A stretch of 64,000 nucleotides of DNA, from NCBI GenBank assembly GCA_003116975.1, contig BGKB01000190.1, positions 1 through 64,000 of the forward strand, read 5' to 3'. Shown piece by piece: positions 46,511-57,208 of the stretch; within the stretch, counting starts at the first letter, position 1, and every line of letters starts with the position of its first letter. The position numbers and the translations under genes were made by a program. The stretch comes from Aurantiochytrium sp. KH105. Taxonomy: Eukaryota > Sar > Bigyra > Thraustochytrida > Thraustochytriidae. The notes under the pieces were generated by a model. The model saw only the letters and a list, made by a program, of their open reading frames with translations. It made no database searches and was not told where the DNA came from.

Positions 46511-47155
46511 ATGAGCAAGCTCGCAGCGAGCGGCCCCCAGCCTGCTCTGACGACTTCCACGACGCCGCGGCCCAGCTTGAGCGGAAGATGGTCTCGTACG
46601 GGCCCACCCGTGAGGCCCCCAAAGCTGCCCAACTTCAACGAGGAGACCGGCGAGGAGACACTCACCTTTGTCGTTCGTGCCACGCCTGACGAGTGCTACA
46701 AGGCTGTCCTCGACATGACCGCTCTCATGAAGGCAGAACAGCCGCAAAGCGCCGTCTCGCGAACAACCGGGACAGCTGACGCCGTGGGCTCAGTGTACAC
46801 ACAGACGATTGGCAGCCTTCAAGTCAAGGCCGAGGTGCGCAAGGCTACGGAGGGCCGTCATCTCGTCTTCACCACGTCCGTCTTTGGCGAGGGTGAGCCC
46901 AAGTACGCCATGCAGCGCTGGGACTTTGCTCCCTTTCACGGTGACGCAGCCCTCTGCCAAGTCACGCGTATCCAGGACGGACAAACACTGCGCGAACTTG
47001 AGGCCACGCTCAAGGCTAACGCGGGCTTTTGTGCTCCTTGTTTGGGGTCGCAAATCACTTCTCGTGCTCAGGATCTTTATCTCGATGCCGTGTCCCGAAT
47101 CAAGCTCCATCTCGAGAACTACGGCAAAAGCGGTCTTCGAAATGACGCTCTTTAA
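46511..47155 (+). CDS. START/SRPBCC-like protein
   Basis: 214 residues from ATG 46511 (MSKLAASGPQPAL). After about 45 polar, Ser/Thr/Pro-rich residues, the rest reads as an SRPBCC-type fold: TLTFVVRATPDECYKAVLDM (strand plus helix), SVYTQTIGSLQVKAEVRKA, RHLVFTTSVFGEGEPKYAMQ, RWDFAPFHGDAALCQVTRIQ strands, and a long C-terminal helix (SRAQDLYLDAVSRIKLHLE) that would close the hydrophobic cavity. Such proteins bind lipids or other hydrophobic ligands. The assignment rests on the pattern of strands and the terminal helix, not on a specific motif, so it is tentative. It is followed in the same direction by NEMF, 690 bp downstream. Confidence 0.68.
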   Translation: MSKLAASGPQPALTTSTTPRPSLSGRWSRTGPPVRPPKLPNFNEETGEETLTFVVRATPDECYKAVLDMTALMKAEQPQSAVSRTTGTADAVGSVYTQTIGSLQVKAEVRKATEGRHLVFTTSVFGEGEPKYAMQRWDFAPFHGDAALCQVTRIQDGQTLRELEATLKANAGFCAPCLGSQITSRAQDLYLDAVSRIKLHLENYGKSGLRNDAL

Positions 47156-47846
47156 ACTCGCCTCTCTGCGAGATACGTTCTTCTGAAAGGTCTCTTTCTT
47201 CCTGCGCGTCTACGACTCAAGTGACCAATATGCCAAGCGTTGCGCATCATGCATGCTCATGAACATGAACGATCCTGTCTTCCTTTTTCTCATCTTGCTC
47301 GTAACTTCAACTTCTTTCCATCCATTATTCCGTTTATCGGTCTGCTGTTCTCCGCCTCGATCACTAACTTTATCCCTTTCTTTCCGTCATCGCTGATCGT
47401 ATGCGCTTGCGGCGGTCGAAAGCTTCGCGCACCCAGTAGGTCAACCTGCCTGCGGCATGCATGGTCCACGACAAAAAGGTCAAAAAAACAAAAAACAAAA
47501 ACCAAATCGGAACGTCAGGGGCACCAAGAAGGCTCGCTCACAGGCGCACAAGGCTCGCTCGAAGGCGCAGGCCGCCCTGATCTTCTAGTTGTGGCCGGCA
47601 TCGAGACGCCGGCGACTCGAGCAAAACCTGGCCAGAGCCCCTGGAGACGCACGGACCGAGACGACTGCAGAGCAGAGCGCTGTTCTGCACTGGCGTAAAT
47701 CACGTTCTCCGTAGCCTGAGACGGCGCACGCGCGCGCTTCTGCTCCTCGCGCCCGAGACAAGCCTAGTTTGCTTGCTGCTCGATCAACGCTGGCGAGTGC
47801 GCGACTGTGAAGCCCTGCCGCCGCGCCGAGCGCGACAGCGAGCACG
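47156..47846. other. Intergenic region before NEMF
   Basis: About 690 bp. An A-rich tract (CAAAAAAACAAAAAACAAAAAC, 47481-47502) is followed by imperfect direct repeats of AAGGCTCGCTC with GGCGCA (47529-47570). No gene is seen. A GC-rich leader precedes the NEMF ATG. Confidence 0.45.
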
Positions 47847-50800
47847 ATGCCCAAGACCAAGTTTGGAGCGCTCGACATCCGAAGGCTCGCCACCGAGCTC
47901 GACGCCAGCTGCGTGGGCACACGCGTGCAAAACATCTACGATGTAGACGCCAAAACCTTTTTGCTCAAGCTCAATGAGCCCGGCCGCGAAAAGATGCTCA
48001 TTGTCATCGAGTCCGGCGTCCGCTTTCACCTCACCAAGTTTGTCAAGGAAAAGTCGGATATGCCGAGTGGCTTCTCCATGAAGCTGCGCAAGCACATTCG
48101 CCAGAAACGCGTCCTCTCCATCGAGCAACTTGGTGGCGATCGCGTCGTGGACTTCAAGTTCGGGCTCTACGAAAAATTCGAAAGCGAATATCACATTATT
48201 CTCGAGCTCTACGCCGCAGGCAACGTCGTTCTCACCGATTGTAACTACAATGTTCTCTCGCTTATCCGCGTCTTCAAGGACGATGAGGTTCGCTTTGCCG
48301 TTGGTGAAAATTACCTCGAGGCGATTGGCAAGAGCCAAGGTGCAGCTCTAACGGACGCGGAGGCTCTTGCCTCTCTCAATCGTACGGCCATGCAGAGCTT
48401 TCTTCGCGGGGTGCTCGCGGACTTTCAGGCATCTCTTGACGCGGCGGTGGCAGCAGCAGCGGCTCCGGAGCCTCCGGCTTCGGAAACGTCCACCACCAAC
48501 CGCCGTCAGCAAGCCCACAAGCAAAAAGCTTCAAAGGTGAAAAAGACCGCTGCACCCACGCTCAAACAAGGGCTGACTCTGCGTACGAGCCCGGTCAACC
48601 ACCTCGGACCCGATCTCGTAGAGCACTGCATCTTGCGCGCTGGTTTGCAACCTGGTCAAAAGCTCACGGACCAGCTCTTGCAGGACAACGAGGATGCTAG
48701 TCCCTTGGAAAATCTCGTCAAAGCCTTCAAGACGGACGCACTCCAAGTGCTTGGTCAGCTCGACCAGGCAGAAGCGCACGATGCTGTTCTCGTTTTTGAA
48801 AAGGGAAAGACGGTGGAAGATGTCGAGGACGAGGACGCCCCGGCGACTGCGCTCTTTTACGACCGATTCGATCCCGTTCTGCTTGAACAGTTCAAGGAGC
48901 GCAACGTACAGCGCTTCGACTCACTCAATGATGCCGTCGACGAGTTTTACTCCAAGATCGACATTCAACGCCAGGAAAGAGCCTCCATCGCGCACAAGAA
49001 GCAGGCCGCGAAAAAGGTCGAGGCCATTCGCAAGGACCAAGAGACTCGCATTCAGACCCTCAAAGATGAGGTCAGCCGCAAGGAGCAATGCGCCGAAGCA
49101 ATCACGTACAACGTTGAGGACGTGGACAAAGCTATCATCGTCGTACGCTCTGCCGTGGCAACAGGCATGTCTTGGGAAGAGCTTGACGAACTCATTGCCG
49201 CCGAAAAGGCCAAGGCAAACCCCATCGCCAGCCTCATCCAGGACACAGCCCTGGAGCGCAATGAGATCACGCTTCGACTCCCGCTCCCGGACGAGGACAG
49301 CGCCGAAGATGATGACGAGGATAGCAGCGATGACGACGAAGACGACGAGGAAGCAGACGATCTCGAGCGTCCTCAGCGCACACGCCGTCGCACTCGACCC
49401 AAGCGCAGCCCTTTCATTAAGGTCAGCGTCAACATCAACTACTCGGCCTTTGCCAATGTTTCAAGCATGTACCAGAACAAGAAACAAGCTGTCGACAAGG
49501 CCGAGCGCACCAAGGAAGCCTCGGAAAAGGTTCTTGAGGCTGCCGAGAAAAAATACAAAAAGGAAGTTGAAAAGCACGAGGCAGGACGACGCCGTGTGCG
49601 CGAGCAGCGCAAGGTGAATTGGTTCGAGAAGTTTCGCTGGTTCATTACAAGCGAAGGTATTCTCGTCTTGTCGGGTCGTGACGCCCAACAAAACGAGCTC
49701 CTTGTGAAAAAGTACCTGCGCGCTTCCCACGGCGACATTTATGTCCATGCAGACTTGCACGGTGCCGCGACGTGTATCGCGCGCGCGCCCAAGCCCGGCG
49801 TCGAGATTCCTCCCGAGTCATTGCGTCAAGCAGGCGCCATGACGGTGTGCATGTCCAACGCCTGGAGTGCCAAGATCATCACCTCGGCCTGGTGGGTCCA
49901 TGCCGATCAGGTTTCCAAGACTGCGCCTTCCGGTGAGTACTTGTCCACGGGTAGCTTTATGATTCGTGGCAAGAAAAACTTTTTGCCACCTTGCCGCCTC
50001 GAGCTCTCCTTTGGCTTCATCTTCAAGCTCGACGAGACGCAAGAGTCCTTTGAAACCCGAAAACTAGATTGGCGCGCTATGGCATCTCAAGACGACACTG
50101 CCAATCTTGATGCCGCAGCTCCGCCTGCGCCGCCTGCGAAATCGGAACGTGATGCGAAAGGAACTGAAGACACAGCAAAGAATGAAGACGGTACCGAAGA
50201 GAATGATGTTGGTGACGAAGATGAAGACGCGGAGGAGGACAAGGACGATGGCGTCGTCGACGACGACGAGGAGGAGGAGGAGGACGAGGAGGATGACAAC
50301 GAGGGGGAGGAGGACGACAACGAAAACAATGTTGAGAAGACGAACGATAGCAAGAACGAAGATGTCGCTGCCGCTTCTGAGCAATCCGAGACAGACGATT
50401 ACGATGATCCGGATGTTATGGACGATCTCGAGGCCCCCGCGAAACCTTCAAAAGAACGCTTTCCTGACGAGCAAGACGGTGCCAATGATGAAACGACCAA
50501 ACGCGGAAGCCGATACATGACTGCCAAGGAGCGTCGTCAATTGAAAAAGGGAAATACAGAGACGCCTATTCCTTCATCAGAAAAAGAATCTTCGGACAAG
50601 GCTTCCAAGGAGAATAGCAAGGGGACGTCCAAGCCTGCCAAAACTGCAAACACAGAATTGCCACGGCGCAAGCGAGGCAAGCTGAAGAAGATGAAGAAAA
50701 AGTACGGGGACCAGACAGAGGAGGATCGGCGTCTCGCCATGATCGCGCTTGGTCACAAGGGACTCGAAGATGACAACGCAAACGACGAAGGCGATTCAAT

Positions 50801-51329
50801 TGCGGAGAGCGAGGCTACGAGCGCCGGGCCAAGCGGTCCAGGGACAACGCGGCGGCAAGCACAGACCCAGCAGAAGAAGACGAAGAAGACTGTCGCAGCA
50901 GGTGGTGGGGACGGCGACGACGAGGACGAGCTGAACTCGGACGAATTGAACCTCAAATCCTTTACACTCAACCCGCAACCAGACGATGTCCTCTTGTATG
51001 CGCTGCCCATGTGCGGACCGCCTCAGGCCACTACCAAGTTCAAGTATCGAGTCAAGGTCATTCCAGGATCGTTGAAAAAGGGCAAGGCCGCTCGGATGGC
51101 GACTGAGGTCCTCTTGCGCATTCAAGGCGCTGGGGATTCCGAAAAGGACCACATTCGCTACGTTACCGACAATGAAATGGTCCAAACCATGGCTGGCAAT
51201 GTCAAGCTCATGGCCCCTGGACTTGCAGCTGCTTCCGGAGCAGCATCTAAGAAAAAGGGTGGTGGCAAGCCCAAGAAAGGTCGTGTTGGCAAGCCCAAGG
51301 GCGGCAAAGTAAAGAGCAAGAAACAATAG
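47847..51329 (+). CDS. NEMF: Ribosome quality control protein Rqc2/NEMF
   Basis: 1160 residues, single exon, ATG 47847. Rqc2/NEMF binds 60S subunits carrying stalled peptidyl-tRNA, recruits the Ltn1 ligase and adds C-terminal alanine-rich (CAT) tails. NFACT-N is clear from residue 1 (MPKTKFGALDIRRLATEL, NIYDVDAKTFLLKL) and includes GGDRVVDFKFG with the D-R pair known to matter for tail synthesis. A middle coiled coil spans about 370-590 with an acidic break near 490. NFACT-R lies at about 588-725 (VNWFEKFRWFITSEGILVLSG, DIYVHADLHGAATCIA, PSGEYLSTGSFMIRGKKN). A long acidic/lysine low-complexity stretch (about 750-1030) separates it from NFACT-C at about 1033-1126 (LLYALPMCGPPQATTKFKYRV). The C-terminus is a KKKGGGKPKKGR tail. 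Confidence 0.96.
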   Translation: MPKTKFGALDIRRLATELDASCVGTRVQNIYDVDAKTFLLKLNEPGREKMLIVIESGVRFHLTKFVKEKSDMPSGFSMKLRKHIRQKRVLSIEQLGGDRVVDFKFGLYEKFESEYHIILELYAAGNVVLTDCNYNVLSLIRVFKDDEVRFAVGENYLEAIGKSQGAALTDAEALASLNRTAMQSFLRGVLADFQASLDAAVAAAAAPEPPASETSTTNRRQQAHKQKASKVKKTAAPTLKQGLTLRTSPVNHLGPDLVEHCILRAGLQPGQKLTDQLLQDNEDASPLENLVKAFKTDALQVLGQLDQAEAHDAVLVFEKGKTVEDVEDEDAPATALFYDRFDPVLLEQFKERNVQRFDSLNDAVDEFYSKIDIQRQERASIAHKKQAAKKVEAIRKDQETRIQTLKDEVSRKEQCAEAITYNVEDVDKAIIVVRSAVATGMSWEELDELIAAEKAKANPIASLIQDTALERNEITLRLPLPDEDSAEDDDEDSSDDDEDDEEADDLERPQRTRRRTRPKRSPFIKVSVNINYSAFANVSSMYQNKKQAVDKAERTKEASEKVLEAAEKKYKKEVEKHEAGRRRVREQRKVNWFEKFRWFITSEGILVLSGRDAQQNELLVKKYLRASHGDIYVHADLHGAATCIARAPKPGVEIPPESLRQAGAMTVCMSNAWSAKIITSAWWVHADQVSKTAPSGEYLSTGSFMIRGKKNFLPPCRLELSFGFIFKLDETQESFETRKLDWRAMASQDDTANLDAAAPPAPPAKSERDAKGTEDTAKNEDGTEENDVGDEDEDAEEDKDDGVVDDDEEEEEDEEDDNEGEEDDNENNVEKTNDSKNEDVAAASEQSETDDYDDPDVMDDLEAPAKPSKERFPDEQDGANDETTKRGSRYMTAKERRQLKKGNTETPIPSSEKESSDKASKENSKGTSKPAKTANTELPRRKRGKLKKMKKKYGDQTEEDRRLAMIALGHKGLEDDNANDEGDSIAESEATSAGPSGPGTTRRQAQTQQKKTKKTVAAGGGDGDDEDELNSDELNLKSFTLNPQPDDVLLYALPMCGPPQATTKFKYRVKVIPGSLKKGKAARMATEVLLRIQGAGDSEKDHIRYVTDNEMVQTMAGNVKLMAPGLAAASGAASKKKGGGKPKKGRVGKPKGGKVKSKKQ

Positions 51330-51463
51330 TCATGATAACAGAATTCTCAAAATTTTACACACAATTCGCGTCCGGCCATTCAATTCATTCGTAAAAGGAC
51401 AGACAGCTAGCTCCCGAAGACCCTCTCTTCTCCGAAGGGGGGAAAAAGAAAAGAAAAAGATCA
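51330..51463. other. Convergent 3' region NEMF / glycosidase-like
   Basis: 134 bp between stops. Plain sequence with an A/G-rich end; nothing else seen. Confidence 0.4.
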
Positions 51464-53423
51464 TCAGGCAATTCCCGAAACACATGTTTCGTTTTGTACG
51501 GGACTCGTTTCCAAGTAGCTGGGAAAGAGATCTTCAAACGAGGCTCGAATTGACGACCCATTCATAGAATCGCTGCTTGAGCTTATGTTACCGTCGGCCC
51601 ACTCAATAACGCTACGAATGTCGTAGGTTCCCGATGCATCGTTTCGGACGCGTTCGGACTTAATGTGAAGCCAAACCCGCGTCGTGTTTCCTCGAAGAGT
51701 ACTCTTGAACTCACGATAGTACAGAGACTGTCCGTCATCAAGATGCTCCTCGAGCGCATAGCCTTGTGGCTCGCCGAGATTGTACGAGTATTCCGGATAA
51801 AAGACGTTGCCGGCCCAGAGCTCCTCATCAGAAAGGTTGAGATCAGCGTTGTTCGGCTGACGTTCGTTCCAGGCATTGTCGGCGATGAAGCCAAGAGCAC
51901 AAGAATAATACGAGTATCTGCACATGCCAATGAGAAACATGGCGAGTGTGTTGATTCGCATAAAACGTCCGCTCACAAGCTGGTCCCCATACGAAAAATT
52001 GATTGTCGCCTCATCGATCGAGCATGGATTTGCAAAAGCCTGCATAATTTTTCCGCTCCGCGCTCCTTCCATGAATGACTCCAACGCCTCCGAGGGTTTG
52101 AGGTGGTACTCTTCGATGCCGAACTTTTCGTGCTGTCGAGCACTTAGGCCTAGAACGTTGCGATTGTTACCTACAACAATGGCTGAAGGAAAGATCTCTG
52201 ATTGGATCTCCTGCATCATTGCATCGTGTGCAGCGTCCCACCGAAGAGCCTCTGCCTCGCTCGCAAATGTTGCTGGGATCCAACTTGGCTTGCAGACGCG
52301 CTTGGTCGCACAATCAATGTCTGCACGGTCAAGAAAGATCCCCTGAAAACCGGCGCTGGCACTCGCATTCGCAAAGTCGATCATCGTTCTCACAACTTGG
52401 TCATTGCGCAAGTCGAAAAGAGGAACGTCGGTTTCCTCGGCTACACTGCTCGTGCGAGATATGACGCCGTCGCTTGAGATCTCGCACCCGTAGCGTGGCT
52501 TGCTGATGTCGAGCGAGACATTCGGAAGCGAAGCGTTCTCAACATTTTGAAGTGGACACCAGACACGATCAAGCATCGGAAAGTTGAGAGCCGAGTTTAG
52601 GTAAGAAAGTACAGGCAAACTTGGGACTCTGGCCTTGAGGCTGGCAAAGACTGAAGTCATCTTCTCCAGACAATGCACGTATTCAGGGTCAACCTCTTGC
52701 TCCACAGATTTGCTCACAACATACATTGCGACCGGATAGGTTTCCACAAAATCAAGGTCGTTTTCCGAGATGGTGCTCGCTCGACGACCTCTCTGTGTCC
52801 AAATTTGCACCCAATCCCAATCCCAGTACGGCTTTCCTTCCGCATCGAGGCTGCGATCGACATCAAAGTCTCGCACCAGCGACGGCGAATCTGTCGGTAC
52901 AGAGCCAACAGGCGACAAATCAACGGCAGGGCCCAGCGTCGGCGTAGTGATTGGGCTCGGTGACGGAGACAGCGTCTCATCCTCTTGGTCGAGGCCGGCC
53001 TCATCCCCGTCGGAGGCAACTCCGGAGGATGACTCTTCGCTGGACCCCTGATTTGAAACAAAGACAGCCACACCGACTGCCAGGACAATGACGAGAAGAA
53101 TGACCACCGCAAAGACTCGTTTCCTTCGTGTCATGCATTGGCGGGCAAGGCTCCCCTGATTGTGTTGGTGGTCTCGAATTTGGGCTTTGGGCTCTGCGGC
53201 AAAATCGTCGCTTTCTGCGTCAAAGGAGCTTTTTTCGTGCAGATCTTTGCTTCGGAAATGCCCGCTGTCCACGCTGGGCAGGTCTTCTTCCTCCGGCCTT
53301 GGGCAGTGCACCATGACCGTGCGAGTGTGCCCGAGGTCATGGTTGCCCTGGCGTCGCGCCGCGGCAGCTGCCGCAAAAGCATAGGCGTCTCGCTGTCGCC
53401 GCGGAGGCGGAGACCGCCAGCTG

Positions 53424-53459
<36 letters not shown>

Positions 53460-53563
53460 ATGCCGCCAGCGCCTTGCCGGTCTGCCGCCGCTGCTGCCGC
53501 CACGAGCGCCACGTCCCACTTGCGGCCCCCGCGGCGCCGCTCGCGCCTCGCAGCGGCGTCCAT
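51464..53563 (-). CDS. Type II membrane protein with glycoside hydrolase-like TIM-barrel
   Basis: 699 residues if it starts at ATG 53563-53561; an in-frame Met just before a polyglutamine run (near 53463) is a serious alternative because a CACTTGCG element like those in promoters lies inside the first codons. A cytoplasmic N-terminal region of about 145 residues is followed by one transmembrane helix (about 150-172, VFAVVILLVIVLAVGVAVFV) and a Ser/Thr/Pro-rich stem. The exterior domain (about 255-640) has barrel-type motifs: PYWDWDWVQIW, VPSLPVLSYLN, GFQGIFLDRADIDC (about 404-417, with acidic residues after a buried strand), and SAIVVGNNRNVL. This resembles hypothetical glycosidase families with a GIFLDR strand (GH114/GHL15-like). 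N-glycosylation sequons are present. Substrate is unknown; the enzyme assignment is an inference. Confidence 0.65.
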
Positions 53564-54239
53564 GGCCGACCCGGTCGATGCCCGATCGGGCGTCGCGGGG
53601 GCTCTTTCAGCTCCGTGATCGCCGCGCACGCCACGGAGCCGCCGCGCCGCGTCGGTCCCGTCGCGGCCCTGCGCCCGCCCCGCCCCGCGCGCGCCGCTCG
53701 CTCGCGCGCCGCTCCCGGTCGCGCGGGCGCCGCTCGAAGCGGGTCTGGCGTCGCGCTCGCTCGCCGTGCTCGTGCGAGTCGCAGGCCCGCAGTTCCTGCC
53801 TCGCGGTCGCACTACGCGCGTGCCAGTTGAGTTGCCAGGCTACTGCTGCTGGTATATCTTTCCGTCTGGCTGATGAGCATCTCCGCCGTCACGGTCCGGG
53901 GCGCCATCTTGGCGGACCAGGCCGTCGCGGGCGCCATCTCGGGCGAGCGTGGCCACGAGAACGTCGTTCATCGCCTGCATCGCCGAGGCGGCCGAGGGCG
54001 AGGGCGTCGTGGAGGGCGAAGGCCGCGGGGGGGAAGGGAAGTGATGCAGCGTGGCACGGTGTGCATGTGGGAGCCGGTCACTGCGTTCGTCGAGGTCGGA
54101 GCAGACGAGCAAGCCGCACGACGAGGGGAATTCATCTCCCCCAGGCTGCAGGGAAAGAGGGAGACGGTGGACCAGCCAGCAGACCCGGATCTTTGGATAA
54201 CACAGAGGTTGACAGAACGTATAGGTTAGAAATAAAGGA
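53564..54239. other. Region between glycosidase-like gene and Frizzled-like gene 1
   Basis: About 680 bp of GC-rich DNA. On the minus strand a frame runs from 54349 to 53840 (largely inside the 3' end and flank of the receptor gene), ending in a polar segment with no family resemblance. On the + strand an ATG frame exists at 53873-54229. Neither is convincing. This stretch must hold the 3'UTR of the receptor and the promoter of the membrane glycosidase-like gene. Confidence 0.35.
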
Positions 54240-56273
54240 TCAGTGGGAGCTCGGCTCGTTGCTCGGGGTGACAGCAGTGCTCGGGTGGATCTTGGTTTTG
54301 ATTGTACCCGACACATGCGAGATTGGGGTATGCGAGTGGATGTGAGCACTGATGGTCTTGGCTGCCGCGGACACGGACAGAAAAAAACCGAAAAAGAGAG
54401 GCAAAAGATTCCACGACAAGAGAGACGACACGATGAAACCCGGCGAAGGCTCCTTCGGCGTGGGAGCCACGCATTCTGTGCCTGTCAGCGCGCTGGTAAT
54501 ACTGCACGAGGTAAACTCGCTGAAAGAAACCGCGTACTCTAGCATGTAGCTGCGAAAATTTCGATTGCGTACAATAGTCGAGACGAGAAAAGTCTGCGTT
54601 CCTAGAGTGAGCAACAATATTTGTGTAGACAGCGTATTGGCAAGGGTTGCGATAGCCTGCATGCTAGCTTCTTTAGAAGCCGCAAAATTCATTCGTCGAC
54701 AAAGACGAAGCAACCTTGCCGCGTACGTGATGCAAACACCAGACGTGAGAGCGAAAACACCCTCTGCCACAAGAACCTCGGCCCACTCGGACTCGTACGA
54801 GGGGCTGCAAAAGTACAACTGACGAACAAGGTCGAGTTGGAACCTGGGATTGTCGGTCATGGAGCGCGAGTTGAATTTTCCCAGCGTACTAGAAAGTACG
54901 GTGGCAACCAAAGGGATGAGGACGATAAAGATTGCGCCAATGACTGTCTGCGGGCTGCTCCAGGACCACCTTGCAACGCGGCGAAACATGAGCGCTTGTT
55001 GAACGTTTTCGTACGTGAGAACCACAAAGGTGGTGAGGGAACCGTACATGGACTGCAGCAAATGGATGGACGGAAGAGTCAGCGTACAGAAGACGGCCTG
55101 CGTATGGGTCTCGCTCCAAAATTGTGAAGTCTCGGTCGAGTTGTACGAGCCGTACGGTGCTCGCAGCAAGCCAGAACTCGGACACCCAGTCTGACCTGTC
55201 GCAAGGACGGACACCATGAGAAGGGCATACAAAAGGCCCTGCAATGAGCAAAGTGCTAAAAGACCATCAGGTCGTCGCCTTGTTTTCCTCCACGTCCTCG
55301 TCGTTCGAATCCATAAATTCGTGAGCAAAGGGAGGGCAATCAAGGCCGAGTACCATTCGATCCGTGACAAGATCTCTGAAATGTCCACACTTGCGATGGG
55401 GCACGAGACTCCACAAACTTCGCAACCGAGATCATCCGTCGTATACACAAGGGACCCCTCGCAAGTGACCCCTTCCACACAGGTATTGGTCGTTACAGAG
55501 ACATCTGACATGACAATATCATCTTCGCGACATGAAATGCTCACAGGAGGACTGCCGACCTCGAAGGATTCTGACTGATACATGCGCAAGCCTTCGTATG
55601 CGCTGGGAAAGTAGTAGCCATTCTCAAGTGCGTCGACCACGCTCGTTTCATACGTAGTCCATTGATAATCCGTGTCTGACGCGCCTTTGTAGTATCCACA
55701 TCGCGGAATGTTCTCAACTAAGTTCATGTCTACAACCCATTTTAAGTCATCACAGGCTTCCCAAAAGGTTTCACATGTATTCACGCACGAAGAACGCGGG
55801 TATGCGCGACCATCAATCTCTACGCAACCATGGTACACTCGAAGACAGAGTAAAGGTATTGTCCGTGACATGCACTCACTCGAGATGAAGCCAGCCATCG
55901 AATTGAGAGCACTTACTTGCATCTCTTGGACACTATGCATAAAGTCTTCGCCAAGCTCAATGGTGCTTCCATCGCTTAGCTGTACTACTTCCGGCACGAA
56001 TATCAGCCTGTCCTCAAGCGTCTGAATTTTATCAAGTACAATCTGGCATTCATCAGTAGCGTGAATCACATCACATCTGCCAACTACGTCAACCACGGTC
56101 ACGTCTGCCATGGCCGCATGTTGCATCAAAGCAATCAGCACAGCAAAGAGTGCGAGGTGTCCGCGTTTGTGACGCGTCGGCACGTTATGCACGGATCCTT
56201 GACACCTGCACGAGGCTTCCCTGGGTGAATTCACATGGAAATTGCGTCTCCATGCCGCTCCGTCGAGCGCCAT
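54240..56273 (-). CDS. Frizzled/Smoothened-like seven-helix receptor, copy 1
   Basis: 677 residues from ATG 56273-56271 (an ATG at 56381 would add 36). A signal peptide (HLALFAVLIALMQHAAMA) precedes a Cys-rich extracellular domain with a Frizzled-CRD-like knot (YHGCVEIDGRAYPRSSCVNT, then CETFWEACDD). Seven hydrophobic helices follow from about residue 335; extracellular landmarks include CPSSGLL and CSPSYESEW, and cytoplasmic or helical ones include PSIHLLQSMYGSLTTFVVL and STIVRNRNF. This is the order seen in Frizzled and in Dictyostelium Frizzled/Smoothened-like (fsl) receptors. The ligand and coupling are unknown, and the Wnt-binding interpretation should not be transferred. It lies head to tail with a clear paralogue. 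Confidence 0.75.
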   Translation of the reverse strand: MALDGAAWRRNFHVNSPREASCRCQGSVHNVPTRHKRGHLALFAVLIALMQHAAMADVTVVDVVGRCDVIHATDECQIVLDKIQTLEDRLIFVPEVVQLSDGSTIELGEDFMHSVQEMQVSALNSMAGFISSECMSRTIPLLCLRVYHGCVEIDGRAYPRSSCVNTCETFWEACDDLKWVVDMNLVENIPRCGYYKGASDTDYQWTTYETSVVDALENGYYFPSAYEGLRMYQSESFEVGSPPVSISCREDDIVMSDVSVTTNTCVEGVTCEGSLVYTTDDLGCEVCGVSCPIASVDISEILSRIEWYSALIALPLLTNLWIRTTRTWRKTRRRPDGLLALCSLQGLLYALLMVSVLATGQTGCPSSGLLRAPYGSYNSTETSQFWSETHTQAVFCTLTLPSIHLLQSMYGSLTTFVVLTYENVQQALMFRRVARWSWSSPQTVIGAIFIVLIPLVATVLSSTLGKFNSRSMTDNPRFQLDLVRQLYFCSPSYESEWAEVLVAEGVFALTSGVCITYAARLLRLCRRMNFAASKEASMQAIATLANTLSTQILLLTLGTQTFLVSTIVRNRNFRSYMLEYAVSFSEFTSCSITSALTGTECVAPTPKEPSPGFIVSSLLSWNLLPLFFGFFLSVSAAAKTISAHIHSHTPISHVSGTIKTKIHPSTAVTPSNEPSSH

Positions 56274-57208
56274 GACGCGACTCGGGCGTGCCCTCGGCGC
56301 CGTCGCCGGCTTTGACGTCAAGATCTCTCGCCCTTTGCTTGTTTGCTGGTCACACCAACGACGGCGCGCGAGAAATACCATCGTCGTGGCCAAGCTAGGG
56401 CCGCCGAAAAAGGAAAAGTCGCGCTCGTGGTGGTAGATGGCGTATGAGCCACAACCGCTTTCCTTACAGTTAGCTACATTGATTTTTGCTCTTGGAGCTG
56501 TTACTTTGTTCGGGCGTATACTCTCTATCAATGGCGCATTGCACTAACACTTGCGTTCACCGGCCATATATGGAAGCACGGCCATGTAAGAGGCTCCGCC
56601 CGGGACGTGGCCGTTACGTGCCTCATTTGGCAGTCCCGACCGACGCGGCCCTAGCTAGGCCAGCCGCGAGAGCCTCAACCGCCAGCAAATCAAAGCTTTT
56701 GTCGACAGAAAAATGGCCGCGCGGCGGACCGGCCCAAGCAGAGCCGGCTCGCTCTCAACCTAGGCTAGGCCTTGGTCTAGGCCTCCTCAGCATTGTTGGA
56801 ACGAGTGAATGAATGAATGAATGAATGAATGAATGAATGAATGAATGAATGAATGAATAGGTCTCGCCCTAAAGAGGTCGCCGCGAGCATGTATTTTGCA
56901 CGGTCAACAATGAAGAGTGAAGCAGTTTTTGAAATGCAGCGGATTCTGTGACGGGTGGCAGAGTCGTGGAGTACCATAGACCTAAAGAGGAGCAAATCTG
57001 GGATAACGTCGAGCAGACTCGACTGAAACCAAACATTAAGCTCCCGTCTTTTAGCTGCGAACGAATGTAGTAAGTAAAACAAGGAAGTCCAAGAACGCTT
57101 CAATTGCGAACGTTTGCGGCAAGGAAGAAAACCAAAAATTAGGGCTGGCTAAATGGGTCATCCAAGACAGAAGAGAAACTGTTTTGGCCGTTGCTAGTAT
57201 TTTCAGAT
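56274..57208. repeat. Intergenic region with (GAAT)n repeat between receptor genes
   Basis: About 935 bp. A GAAT tetranucleotide repeat with about 13 units covers 56805-56859. CTAGGC-rich sequence with TAGGCCT lies at 56745-56785. The rest is the 3' flank of receptor copy 2 and the promoter of copy 1. No gene is seen. Confidence 0.6.
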
